From: Acidobacteriaceae bacterium dw_441
Lineage (GTDB): Bacteria; Acidobacteriota; Terriglobia; Terriglobales; Acidobacteriaceae
DNA: 64,000 nucleotides
Direction of reading: 5' to 3'
Assembly: GCA_018449715.1 (NCBI GenBank)
Contig: JAAVVA010000006.1
Coordinates: 1 to 64,000 of the forward strand
A model generated the notes under the pieces. The model searched no databases and had not been told where the DNA came from. It saw nothing but the letters and a program-made list of their open reading frames with translations. Below are positions 54,679 to 62,588 of this stretch, one piece after another. Position 1 is the first letter of the stretch. Each line of letters begins with the position of its first letter. The position numbers and the translations under genes are program-made.

Positions 54679-55710
54679 TTAAGAGGCCATCTCCACCACG
54701 ATCCTTCCGTCGATCGCGCCCTTCTTCATATCGTCGAAGATCGTGTTGATGTCTTCAAGCGCGGCGGTCTTGTAGTTCACCTTTACCTTGCCCTCCGCCG
54801 CAAAGTCCATGCACTCGGCAAGGTCGTTGCGCGTGCCGACGATGGAGCCGCGAATCGTCTTGCCAGTTAGCACGACGTCGAAGATGTTCAGCGGGAAGTC
54901 TCCGGGCGGCAGGCCGCACAGGGACATCGTTCCGCCTCGCCGCAGCAGGTTCACTCCCAGCGAAAACGCCTTGGGAGACACCGCCGTCACCAGCACTCCG
55001 TGGGCTCCCCCTCCGGTCTCCTTCACGATGGTGGCCGCCGCATCCTCATCGATGGCGTTCACCGCGAGGTCGGCTCCCATCTTCTTCGCAAGCTCCAGCT
55101 TGTCCGCCGCGATATCCACCGCGGCCACGTGCAGACCCATCGCTTTGGCGTACTGCACCGCGATATGTCCCAGGCCGCCGATTCCCGAGATCACCACCCA
55201 CTGCCCCGGGCGCGTCCCCGTCATCTTCAGCCCCTTGTAGACCGTTACGCCCGCACAAAGAATCGGCGCGATGGGGGCGAATTCCACGTTTGCAGGTAGG
55301 TGCCCGACGTAATCGGGATCGACCAGAACATACTCCGCGAAGCTGCCGTTCACCGAATAGCCGGTGTTTTCCTGCTTCGGGCAGAGCGTCTCCCAGCCCC
55401 CCATGCAGAACTCGCAATGCCCGCAGGCGCTGTGCAGCCACGGCACTCCTATGCGGTCGCCCTCCTTCACGGTCTTCACGCCAGCACCGACGGCAGCGAC
55501 GTATCCCACGCCCTCATGCCCAGGAATAAACGGCGGCTGCGGCTTGATCGGCCAGTCTCCCCCGGCTGCGTGCAGGTCGGTATGGCACACGCCGGTGGAA
55601 ATCACCTTCAGCAACGCCTGCCCCGGACCCACCTCCGGAATGTCAACCTCTTCGATAACCAAAGGCTTGTTGAACTCACGAACGACAGCGGCTTTCATTG
55701 TCTTTGCCAC
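54679..55710 (-). CDS. adhP: zinc-dependent alcohol dehydrogenase AdhP type
   Basis: 343 residues from a GTG at 55710 giving MAKTMKAAVVREF, the usual family start (AGAGAT 7 bases upstream; ATG 55698 is possible). Catalytic zinc: CHTDLHAAGGDW with GHEGVG; structural zinc: four Cys in SACGHCEFCMGGWETLCP. The NAD-binding block is ISGIGGLGHIAVQYAKAMG. It oxidises ethanol or related alcohols or reduces the aldehydes in the cytoplasm. It converges on dnaJ and diverges from hspR. Confidence 0.93.
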   Translation of the reverse strand: MAKTMKAAVVREFNKPLVIEEVDIPEVGPGQALLKVISTGVCHTDLHAAGGDWPIKPQPPFIPGHEGVGYVAAVGAGVKTVKEGDRIGVPWLHSACGHCEFCMGGWETLCPKQENTGYSVNGSFAEYVLVDPDYVGHLPANVEFAPIAPILCAGVTVYKGLKMTGTRPGQWVVISGIGGLGHIAVQYAKAMGLHVAAVDIAADKLELAKKMGADLAVNAIDEDAAATIVKETGGGAHGVLVTAVSPKAFSLGVNLLRRGGTMSLCGLPPGDFPLNIFDVVLTGKTIRGSIVGTRNDLAECMDFAAEGKVKVNYKTAALEDINTIFDDMKKGAIDGRIVVEMAS

Positions 55711-55920
55711 GATGAATATCTCTTTTCTCCCCGCGGTGAAAAAACATGCCAGCGCAACAGGAAGCCCGTCTTTACTCTCGCGGACCTTCGTATGCTGCGT
55801 GCACAATCAAGGAAGCGCCCTGTGGTCCTCAATCTCCTCAGTCACTCCCGAAAAACTGTTCTCCCCCTGTGAACAGCCTGCATGGCATAACAATAACCCC
55901 ATTCGAGTACGAGCGTCTGC

Positions 55921-55976
55921 GTGCGATCGTTTTGCGCAGGTACGATAGTCTGCTCGTGTGCGATAGTTTGATAGAC
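55921..55976. repeat. three direct repeats of CGATaGTtTG before hspR
   Basis: CGATCGTTTTG (55924), CGATAGTCTG (55943) and CGATAGTTTG (55961) occur at 19 and 18 bp spacing, the last overlapping the -35 of the hspR promoter. Such phased direct repeats can be operator half-sites; they differ from the HAIR sequence. Confidence 0.4.
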
Positions 55977-55995
55977 AGGTTCGGCGGATTAAAAT
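55968..55995 (+). promoter_or_regulatory. sigma-70-like promoter for hspR
   Basis: TTGATA and TAAAAT are spaced by 16 bases, 60 bases before the ATG of hspR. The remaining part of the 345-bp gap between adhP and hspR (55711-55920) shows nothing else recognisable. Confidence 0.5.
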
Positions 55996-56055
55996 TATTC
56001 TGTCGAGACTTTTCGGCAGGAACACCCCTGGCAAAGGAGGAGCAGAAACAGAATC

Positions 56056-56457
56056 ATGGCAACGAAACGGAAGAATAAAGGCGCATACATGATCTCGGCG
56101 GTCGCGGAGATGTACCAGATTCATCCCCAGACCCTGCGCCTCTACGAACGCGAAGGGCTTCTGCGCCCCTCCCGCAGCGAGGGCAACACCCGCCTCTACA
56201 CCGACGAAGACCTCGAGCGCCTGGAGTTCATCCTGAACCTCGCCCGCGACTTGGGCGTCAACATCGCCGGCATCGCCGTCATCCTGCAGATGCGCGAGCG
56301 CATGGAAGAGATGAACCGCCAGATGCAGGGCTTCGTGGATTATGTCCGCAGCGAGATGCTGGCGCGGATGCAACAGCAACAGAACCCTGCCGCGGGCCTC
56401 GTTCCCATGCGCCGCCCCGTTGTCATCCCCACGCCCGGTTCGGGCAAGAAGAAGTAG
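56056..56457 (+). CDS. hspR: MerR-family heat-shock repressor HspR
   Basis: 133 residues. The N-terminal MerR helix-turn-helix is ISAVAEMYQIHPQTLRLYEREGLLRPSRS followed by NTRLYTDEDLERLEFIL, with the VNIAGIAVIL helix behind it. HspR binds HAIR sequences before dnaK and related genes and is activated by DnaK. The position downstream of dnaK and dnaJ supports it, though not in one operon. The C-terminal tail is Pro/Lys-rich. AAAGGAGGAG lies upstream. Confidence 0.87.
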   Translation: MATKRKNKGAYMISAVAEMYQIHPQTLRLYEREGLLRPSRSEGNTRLYTDEDLERLEFILNLARDLGVNIAGIAVILQMRERMEEMNRQMQGFVDYVRSEMLARMQQQQNPAAGLVPMRRPVVIPTPGSGKKK

Positions 56458-56462
56458 CGATT

Positions 56463-56508
56463 CCTGCTTCCGCTACTTTTTAGAGCCTGCCTCCGCTATC
56501 TTTCAGGA
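56463..56508 (+). repeat. 23-bp imperfect tandem repeat
   Basis: Two units of 23 bp starting CCTGCTTCCGCTA and CCTGCCTCCGCTA match at 17 of 23 positions, just after hspR and directly before dispersed repeat copy C. Confidence 0.45.
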
Positions 56509-56511
56509 CCT

Positions 56512-56557
56512 GTCATTCCGTAGCGAAGCGAAGGAATCTGCTTCTCTTTGCAGAATG
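56512..56557 (+). repeat. dispersed intergenic repeat, copy C
   Basis: 46-bp relative of the elements at 18257 and 35499, GTCATTCCGTAGCGAAGCGAAGGAATC...TTTGCAGAATG read in two parts, followed by an imperfect CTGC-TTCAG-GCAG inverted repeat (about 56566-56578). It lies between hspR and the terminator before eda. Confidence 0.6.
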
Positions 56558-56586
56558 CCCGCTCTCTGCTTCAGGCAGCTTTCAGA

Positions 56587-56626
56587 ACAAAGAAAACCCC
56601 GGAGAGATTCTCCGGGGTTTCTTTGT
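56587..56626. terminator. bidirectional terminator between hspR and eda
   Basis: ACAAAGAAAACCCCGGAGA and TCTCCGGGGTTTCTTTGT form a long stem with one bulge, flanked by T/A-rich ends on both strands. Confidence 0.8.
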
Positions 56627-56646
56627 AAGAAGCTTACTTTCAATGC

Positions 56647-57303
56647 CTAGGAAGCCTGCTTCGCCTGGAACTCCTTGACGATTGCGAGGTACTTTTTCGC
56701 GCTCTCGGTGACGATCTCCGGCTTACCCTCGGCCATCGCCTTGGTGTTCACCAGATCGGCTCCCACGCCCAGCGCGAACGCACCGGCTGCGAGGAAGTCG
56801 TTCGCCGTCGACAGCGAGACGCCGCCCGTCGGGATCAGCTCGATCTGCGGCAGCGGAGCCTTCAGCGAGCTGAGGTACTTCGCTCCACCCAGCGCGCTCG
56901 CCGGGAAGACCTTGACTACATCCGCACCCGCCTCCCAGGCCGTAACGACCTCGGTGGGCGTGAGCGCACCGGGCAGAGCGGCGATGGAGTAGCGGTGGCA
57001 CATCTCGATGGTCTTGGTGTTCAGCGCGGGGCTGACCACGAACTTCGCACCCTCGAGGATGCAGGCGCGCGCCGTCTCAGGGTCGAGCACCGTGCCCGCA
57101 CCGATCAGGATGTCAGGACGCTGCTCGGACAGCTTGCGCATCACCTCGATCGCACCCGGAACCGTCATCGTGATCTCAAGCACCGTGACGCCACCAGCGG
57201 CGATAGCCTCGGCCAGCGCCAGCGCCTTCTCGACCGACTCGGCGCGGAGCACCGGAACCAGTCCAATCTCTTTCAACGAAGCCAAAACAGCAGCTTTGCT
57301 CAT
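56647..57303 (-). CDS. eda: 2-dehydro-3-deoxyphosphogluconate (KDPG) aldolase
   Basis: 218 residues, class I aldolase of the KDPG/KHG family. The Schiff-base lysine is in ADVVKVFPAS, the catalytic Glu in VLEITMT, and the phosphate loop in IPTGGVS. It splits KDPG into pyruvate and glyceraldehyde 3-phosphate, the final step of the pathway encoded here. It is the last gene of the kduI-kdgK-eda run on the minus strand. Confidence 0.93.
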   Translation of the reverse strand: MSKAAVLASLKEIGLVPVLRAESVEKALALAEAIAAGGVTVLEITMTVPGAIEVMRKLSEQRPDILIGAGTVLDPETARACILEGAKFVVSPALNTKTIEMCHRYSIAALPGALTPTEVVTAWEAGADVVKVFPASALGGAKYLSSLKAPLPQIELIPTGGVSLSTANDFLAAGAFALGVGADLVNTKAMAEGKPEIVTESAKKYLAIVKEFQAKQAS

Positions 57304-57332
57304 CTTGAATTACTCGCTTTCTGAAGTCTTGA

Positions 57333-57360
57333 GGCCCGGCAGGGTCCTCCCCGCCGGGCC
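57333..57360. repeat. hairpin between kdgK and eda
   Basis: GGCCCGGC and GCCGGGCC pair around a 12-base loop within the operon gap. No T-run follows in the direction of transcription, so it may tune relative expression or mRNA stability rather than terminate. Confidence 0.45.
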
Positions 57361-57379
57361 GGTTTCTAAAAGTTGCCGG

Positions 57380-58486
57380 TTAGCGCTGAACGCGAGCGCC
57401 GCCGCCCTTCATCACGCGCTGCACCTCGTCGAAGGTCGCCATCGTGGTGTCGCCGGGGGTTGTCATCGCCAGGGCTCCGTGAGCGCAACCGCAGTTGACC
57501 GCATAGTCCGCGCCCTTATCGTTCAGGAAGCCGTAGATCAGGCCTGAAGCGAAGGAGTCGCCGCCGCCGACGCGGTCGAAGATCTCGAGGTCGGGCATCG
57601 GACGCGCTTCGTGGAACTGGCCCTGGTAGTAGCAAACCGCGCCCCAGTCGTTGACGCTGGCCGTCTTTGCGTGGCGCAGCGTGGTGGCCACGGCCTTGAA
57701 GTTCGGGTAAGCCGCAACGGCCTTCTCGATCATCTTGCGGAAGTTGGCCGAGTCCAGCTCACCCAGGTCGTCGCCCACGCCTTCGATCTCGAAGCCGAGC
57801 GCAGCGGTGAAGTCCTCTTCGTTGCCGATCATGACGTCGACGTACTGCGCGATGTCGCGGTTGACCTCGGTGGCCTTCGCCTTGCCGCCGATGGCCTTCC
57901 AGAGAGAGTCACGGTAGTTCAGGTCGTAGCTGGTGATGACACCGTGCTTGCGGGCGGCCACCAGGGCCTCCTTGCAGACCTCGGGGGTTGTCTCGCTCAG
58001 AGCGCAGAAGATTCCGCCGGTGTGGAACCAGCGAGCGCCTTCCTTGCCGAAGATCTCGTCCCAGTCGATCTGGCCGGGCTTGAGCTGCGAGACAGCGGTG
58101 TTGCCGCGGTCCGAGCAGCCGAGAGCGGCGCGAACACCGAATCCGCGCTCCGTGAAGTTGAGGCCGTTGCGGACCGTGCGGCCCACGCCGTCGTACTTGG
58201 CCCACTGGACGTGCGACTGATCGACGCCGCCCTGGTTCATCAGATCCTCAACGAGGCGTCCGACCGGGTTATCGGCCAGCGCCGTCACGATGGAGGTCTT
58301 CAGGCCGAAGCAGCGGCGAAGTCCGCGAGCGACGTTGTACTCCCCGCCGCCTTCCCAAACATTAAACTGCCGCGTGGTCGCGACACGAACGTCGCCCGGA
58401 TCGAGGCGAAGCATCACCTCTCCGAGGCTGACCAGATCCCACTTACACTCTTCTTTTGCACGAATCTTTAGACTGTTATCACTCAT
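57380..58486 (-). CDS. kdgK: 2-keto-3-deoxygluconate kinase
   Basis: 368 residues, PfkB/ribokinase fold. The N-terminal GEVMLRLDPGDVRVATT and the C-terminal DRVGGGDSFASGLIYG (catalytic Asp, anion hole) identify it. It phosphorylates 2-keto-3-deoxygluconate with ATP to KDPG. Its neighbours kduI (upstream, 6 bases) and eda (downstream) supply its substrate and consume its product. A normal-length member. Confidence 0.9.
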   Translation of the reverse strand: MSDNSLKIRAKEECKWDLVSLGEVMLRLDPGDVRVATTRQFNVWEGGGEYNVARGLRRCFGLKTSIVTALADNPVGRLVEDLMNQGGVDQSHVQWAKYDGVGRTVRNGLNFTERGFGVRAALGCSDRGNTAVSQLKPGQIDWDEIFGKEGARWFHTGGIFCALSETTPEVCKEALVAARKHGVITSYDLNYRDSLWKAIGGKAKATEVNRDIAQYVDVMIGNEEDFTAALGFEIEGVGDDLGELDSANFRKMIEKAVAAYPNFKAVATTLRHAKTASVNDWGAVCYYQGQFHEARPMPDLEIFDRVGGGDSFASGLIYGFLNDKGADYAVNCGCAHGALAMTTPGDTTMATFDEVQRVMKGGGARVQR

Positions 58487-58492
58487 TGTTTT

Positions 58493-59323
58493 TTATCGAA
58501 GCTCCGAGATGGCTACGCCATCCATATCGTCGTACACCTGGTTTTCTCCGCCCATACCCCAGCAGAACGTATAGTGCTTTGTTCCAACGCCGGAGTGGAT
58601 AGACCATCCCGGCGAAACTACAACCTCTTTATTCGCCATCACCAGATGGCTCGTCGCATCCGGCGTCCCCATCAGGTGAAACACGCGCTGCTCCGGGTCC
58701 ACGTCGAAGTAGAAGTAAACCTCGCTGCGGCGCATGTGCGTGTGCGCGGGCATCGTGTTCCAGTTGCTGCCCGGCTCCAACATGGTGAAGCCCATCACGA
58801 GCTGGCAGCTCTTGAGCCCCTCTTTGTAGATTGCCTTGTAAATTTTGCGCTTGTTGCAGGTCTCGAAGGAGCCCAGATCCACCGGCTTCATGTCGGCAAA
58901 CTTCACCATCGCGGTGGGATACTCGGCGTGTGCGGGATAGCTCAGGAGGTAGAACTCGGCGGGCTTCGCCGCGTCTTTGCTGGCGAAGACCACGTCCTTT
59001 GAACCGCGTCCGATGTAGAGACAGTCGAGCTTGTCCAGATCGAAGGTCTTGCCGTCCACCGTAACCGAACCAGAGCCTCCAATGTTCAACACACCCATCT
59101 CACGGCGCTCAAGGAAGTAGTCGGCGCGCAGGTCAGGATCGGTATCGAGCTGAATGGGATCTTCGGTCGGGACGGCGGCGCCGATCACGGTGCGATCGAG
59201 ATCGACGTAGGCGAATTCAATTTCGCCGGGCTGGAAGAGGTCTTCCAGCAGAAAAGTTTCGCGCAGCTCCTCAGTGTTCATCAGTCCGTAGCGGACCGGA
59301 TCTGCCATCTGGTACAGCCTCAT
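58493..59323 (-). CDS. kduI: 5-keto-4-deoxyuronate isomerase
   Basis: 276 residues, cupin-type KduI. Zinc ligands lie in MPAHTHMRRSEVYFYF (two His and Glu) and SGVGTKHYTFCWGM (His). It converts 4-deoxy-L-threo-5-hexosulose uronate (from pectin or hyaluronan-type uronates) to 3-deoxy-D-glycero-2,5-hexodiulosonate. First gene of the minus-strand operon, with GAGAGGTG before the ATG; 278 bases separate it from the divergent kduD. Confidence 0.95.
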   Translation of the reverse strand: MRLYQMADPVRYGLMNTEELRETFLLEDLFQPGEIEFAYVDLDRTVIGAAVPTEDPIQLDTDPDLRADYFLERREMGVLNIGGSGSVTVDGKTFDLDKLDCLYIGRGSKDVVFASKDAAKPAEFYLLSYPAHAEYPTAMVKFADMKPVDLGSFETCNKRKIYKAIYKEGLKSCQLVMGFTMLEPGSNWNTMPAHTHMRRSEVYFYFDVDPEQRVFHLMGTPDATSHLVMANKEVVVSPGWSIHSGVGTKHYTFCWGMGGENQVYDDMDGVAISELR

Positions 59324-59601
59324 CGCACCTCTCCTCTGGCGCGGGCGTGTTTCGCTCGCGCTTTCCGGGGCTTATAGACAAGCATATCGCCCCTGCCATT
59401 ATCGCCTCTAAGCCATATGACCTAAACGACAGGCACAGGAACCCGTGGCCACGACGAACCAGCCTATCCCACGATACGAAACCGTATTCTGCCCCGTCAA
59501 CATGGGCCACCTCCCCCGAACTACCACAATCATGGAGATTTAATACTTCCGCCGTAAAGAATTTGCTCCTCACGCAAAGCCCCGGTAGAGTGGCAGCAAC
59601 T
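59324..59601. promoter_or_regulatory. kduI/kduD divergent regulatory region
   Basis: 278-bp gap between two divergent pathway genes, so it must hold both promoters. One small palindrome, ATACG-AAAC-CGTAT (59472-59485), is the only symmetric element I find; a gap-spanning regulator gene (KdgR/LacI type) is not visible in the window. Confidence 0.4.
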
Positions 59602-60363
59602 ATGGCGAACATCCTCGACCTCTTCCGTCTCGACCAGAAAATTGCCCTCATCACGGGAGCCGCGACCGGCATTGGAGCCTCCATCGCCGAATCCCTCGCG
59701 CAGGCAGGAGCCACCGTGGCCGTCCACGGAAACCGCCGCCCGGCGACCGAAACGGCGGATGCTATCGGCGAGAAGGCTGCCGCGTTTCAGGCCGACCTCT
59801 CCCGCACGGAGGAGGCTGAGCGGCTCTTTGCCGAGGTGAAGGAACGGTTCGGCAGGATCGACATTCTGATCAACAACGCAGGCACGATTATCCGTCACAA
59901 CGCGGTCGAATACCCTCTCGAAGACTGGCAGACGGTACTGCAGGTGAACCTGACCAGCGTCTTCCAGCTCTCGCAGCTTGCGGGGTGCGACATGATCGAG
60001 CGCAACGCTCCGGGCAAGATCGTCAACATCGCCTCGCTGCTCAGCTTTCAGGGAGGCATCCGCGTGCCTGCCTACGCGGCCAGCAAGGGCGGCGTCGCGC
60101 AGCTGACCAAGGCTCTGGCGAACGAGTGGGCCGTGAAGAATATCCAGGTCAACGCAATTGCTCCGGGGTATATCTCGACCACCAACACGGAGCCGTTGCA
60201 GGCCGACGAGACGCGCAATCGACAGATCCTCGAGCGCATCCCCGCGGGCCGCTGGGGACAGCCCCTCGACATCGCCGGGGCCGCTCTATATCTCAGCTCG
60301 CCGGCGAGCGATTATGTAACCGGCACGGTGATGACTGTCGACGGCGGATGGATGGGGCGCTGA
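59602..60363 (+). CDS. kduD: 2-deoxy-D-gluconate 3-dehydrogenase (KduD)
   Basis: 253 residues from ATG 59602; the open frame upstream is not part of the protein. Short-chain dehydrogenase with the cofactor loop LITGAATGIGASIA, catalytic Ser in NIASLLSFQGG, and the YAASKGG Tyr-Lys. In this setting it reduces 3-deoxy-D-glycero-2,5-hexodiulosonate to 2-keto-3-deoxygluconate. It diverges from kduI, so the locus encodes the complete route from the unsaturated uronate to KDPG cleavage. The SDR subfamily assignment is supported by context. Confidence 0.9.
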   Translation: MANILDLFRLDQKIALITGAATGIGASIAESLAQAGATVAVHGNRRPATETADAIGEKAAAFQADLSRTEEAERLFAEVKERFGRIDILINNAGTIIRHNAVEYPLEDWQTVLQVNLTSVFQLSQLAGCDMIERNAPGKIVNIASLLSFQGGIRVPAYAASKGGVAQLTKALANEWAVKNIQVNAIAPGYISTTNTEPLQADETRNRQILERIPAGRWGQPLDIAGAALYLSSPASDYVTGTVMTVDGGWMGR

Positions 60364-60389
60364 TATTTTTCCCCACGGAGGAAAGAACC

Positions 60390-60587
60390 ATGTCGCAGAT
60401 ACCCCACGAACGCGCTGCCGAGCTTCACAACCAGGCTGCGCACGCTCATCTGGCAGCCGCCGCCTCGCATGACAAGGCCGACCATCTCACGGCGCACGAA
60501 CTATCTCGCAAGGCACATGAACTGTCGAGCGAGGCTCTTCGACATTCGAAAGAAACCGTGGACCACCTCAAAGAGGTTGAGGGGTAA
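60390..60587 (+). CDS. small His/Ala-rich helical protein
   Basis: 65 residues, start fixed by CGGAGGAAAG before ATG 60390, 26 bases behind kduD. It is a single amphipathic helix with a high share of His, Ala and Glu (for example AAHAHLAAAASHDKADH) and heptad-like spacing. It could bind metal or fold as a coiled coil; I do not recognise a family. Whether it belongs to the kduD transcript is unclear. Confidence 0.65.
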   Translation: MSQIPHERAAELHNQAAHAHLAAAASHDKADHLTAHELSRKAHELSSEALRHSKETVDHLKEVEG

Positions 60588-60610
60588 CTCTTAGCGCGAA
60601 TAGCGTCCGA

Positions 60611-61690
60611 TCACTCCGCCAGCGGCAGGTCAGTTCCGCCGCGTTCACTGGAGAGATACGCCGCCTCGACCGTCCGCATAGTGTCGATGGCGTCCTCGAC
60701 GCTGGTCGGCAACGTGTCTGCCTCGCCCTGCACGTAAGCCTGCAGCGATCCCATCGAGCCCATGAAGGCATCGGGGAACCAGCTACCGCTCACCGCAGCT
60801 TCCTTCCATCCCGCGCCATCGCGCAGGACGTACTGAAGATTGTCAGGAAGGCCGATGGGGTAGTTCAGATTGACGCCCATGCGGGCGCGCATGGCTCCGT
60901 TCATCCCCTCCCACTGGACGAAGCTCTGCTGCATCTCGGGGTCGAAGTCGTGGCTGTGGTTGGTGGCGATGAAGGCGCGCTTGTCGTCTCCGTAGTCGAG
61001 GACGATGACGCTTTTGGTCGCGGCCAGCGAAGGCGTGCGCGGGCTCTTCACTGTCTTCGCGTAAACGCTGCGTGGCGTGCCGAACCAGCTTCGCACCAGG
61101 TCGATGTAGTGGATGGAGTGGTAAAGAATCTCAAGGCGCGGCGCGGTGCTGAGGAAGCTCCACAACTCCCACGGCATGTGGACACTGACCTTCACTTCGA
61201 TGTCGTGCAGCTCGCCGAACGTGCCGGAGCTGGTGATCGCCCGCGCAGCCAGCATGTTCGGAGCCCAGCGGAGCTGGAAGTTCACCGCAGCAGTCAGGCG
61301 CTTTTCGCGGCAGAGGCGCAGGATCTCGACAGCTTCGGCGAGCGTGTCGCCCATCGGCTTCTGCATCAGCACGGCGGCTCCATCGGGAAGCTGGCGCAGG
61401 ATGGAGGGAATCACCTTCGCGGGGACGGCGATGTCGAAGACAGAATCGGCGGGGGCGTAACGGATGGCCTCTTCAATCGACGAGGTCGCCTTCGGGATCG
61501 CGAACTTCGCGGCCAGCTCCTGCGCCTTTTCGGTGTTCATATCGACCAGCGCAGCTACGGGAAACCCGGCCTTCGCATAGGCCGGAAGATGCGCGTCATG
61601 CACGATTCCACCGGAACCAACCACAATGATGGGCCGCGCAACTCGCGGACGTGGCGCTACGGCATCCCGAACGATCTGCTCCAGGTTCAT
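60611..61690 (-). CDS. Gfo/Idh/MocA-family oxidoreductase
   Basis: 359 residues from ATG 61690 (AAAGAGG 8 bases upstream). Rossmann start IIVVGSGGIVHDAHLPAYAKAGF and the QKPMGDT variant of the EKP motif lie at the expected places; the second domain (about 140-330) carries the His-containing YHSIHYIDLVRSWFG segment. Members oxidise or reduce sugars and inositols with NAD(P). The substrate is unknown; next to the hexuronate locus a related sugar acid is possible. Confidence 0.85.
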   Translation of the reverse strand: MNLEQIVRDAVAPRPRVARPIIVVGSGGIVHDAHLPAYAKAGFPVAALVDMNTEKAQELAAKFAIPKATSSIEEAIRYAPADSVFDIAVPAKVIPSILRQLPDGAAVLMQKPMGDTLAEAVEILRLCREKRLTAAVNFQLRWAPNMLAARAITSSGTFGELHDIEVKVSVHMPWELWSFLSTAPRLEILYHSIHYIDLVRSWFGTPRSVYAKTVKSPRTPSLAATKSVIVLDYGDDKRAFIATNHSHDFDPEMQQSFVQWEGMNGAMRARMGVNLNYPIGLPDNLQYVLRDGAGWKEAAVSGSWFPDAFMGSMGSLQAYVQGEADTLPTSVEDAIDTMRTVEAAYLSSERGGTDLPLAE

Positions 61691-61790
61691 CTCGAAGACC
61701 TCTTTCACCTGCTCCACCAGAATTCTATTCTCAAAAACAGAAAACACGGATGTTGCGCGTCGCGGTTACGAACCGTACCCTACCAGAGTC

Positions 61791-62543
61791 ATGTCCTCCG
61801 CACTTGAACTCGCATTGTTCTCCTGTGCTCTCCTCGGGCTGCGCCACGGATTCGACTATGACCACCTCGCCGCCATCACCGACATTACAAGCGTGCAGCG
61901 CACGTGGCGCGAGGGAATGCGGCTGGGGCTGCTCTATGCGCTAGGCCATGCCCTGACGGTCGCTGTACTGGGAGCGGCGGTGATCTTTCTGCACCTCGGG
62001 CTTCCGGCGCATCTCGACGCCATCGGCGAGCGGCTGGTCGGTGCGACCCTGATCGTTCTTGCGGTTTACGTCATGGTCAGCTTCTTCCGCCGCAAGCCGG
62101 GGGCACATTCGCATATCCCTGCCAGCCGCATCGCTCTGCTGGTTTCAGGAGCGCGTTATGCGGGCTGGCGCGTGCGTCGCGTTGCGAACCCCGATCTTCC
62201 GCAGCCGGAGCCCTTCCGCTTCCAGTACGACCGCAGCTCGGTCTTCGTCGTCGGCATCATTCACGGGCTGGGTGCCGAGACTCCCTCGCAGCTTCTTCTC
62301 TTCCTTCTGGCCGCGAATCTCGGAGGCACCAGCCGGGGCTTTCTCGGGCTGCTCTGCTTTATCGCCGGGCTGCTGACGATGAACACCCTGATGACAGCCT
62401 CGGCCTCGGGCATCTTCGCTTCGAGCAGGCACAGGCCTCGGCTCCAGATGCTCATCACCTCGCTCACGGTCGTTTACAGCTTTGTGCTTGGCAGCATCTT
62501 CCTGTTCGGGATCAGCGACAAGCTGCCCGCGCTTGTTCGCTGA
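61791..62543 (+). CDS. NiCoT-like nickel/cobalt transporter family protein
   Basis: 250 residues with about six membrane helices. The signature HX4DH is in RHGFDYDHLAAITD (helix 1), with LLYALGHALTVAVLG and GIIHGLGAETPSQLL as the other family blocks. NiCoT permeases import Ni2+ or Co2+; shorter members like this one may be exporters or act on other substrates. The ATG at 61791 is the only one that keeps the first helix intact. It diverges from the Gfo/Idh gene by about 100 bases. Confidence 0.78.
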   Translation: MSSALELALFSCALLGLRHGFDYDHLAAITDITSVQRTWREGMRLGLLYALGHALTVAVLGAAVIFLHLGLPAHLDAIGERLVGATLIVLAVYVMVSFFRRKPGAHSHIPASRIALLVSGARYAGWRVRRVANPDLPQPEPFRFQYDRSSVFVVGIIHGLGAETPSQLLLFLLAANLGGTSRGFLGLLCFIAGLLTMNTLMTASASGIFASSRHRPRLQMLITSLTVVYSFVLGSIFLFGISDKLPALVR

Positions 62544-62588
62544 TCTTCTGCTGCACTCCGCTGCCGCTGTGCTACTCTCCCAGCAACC

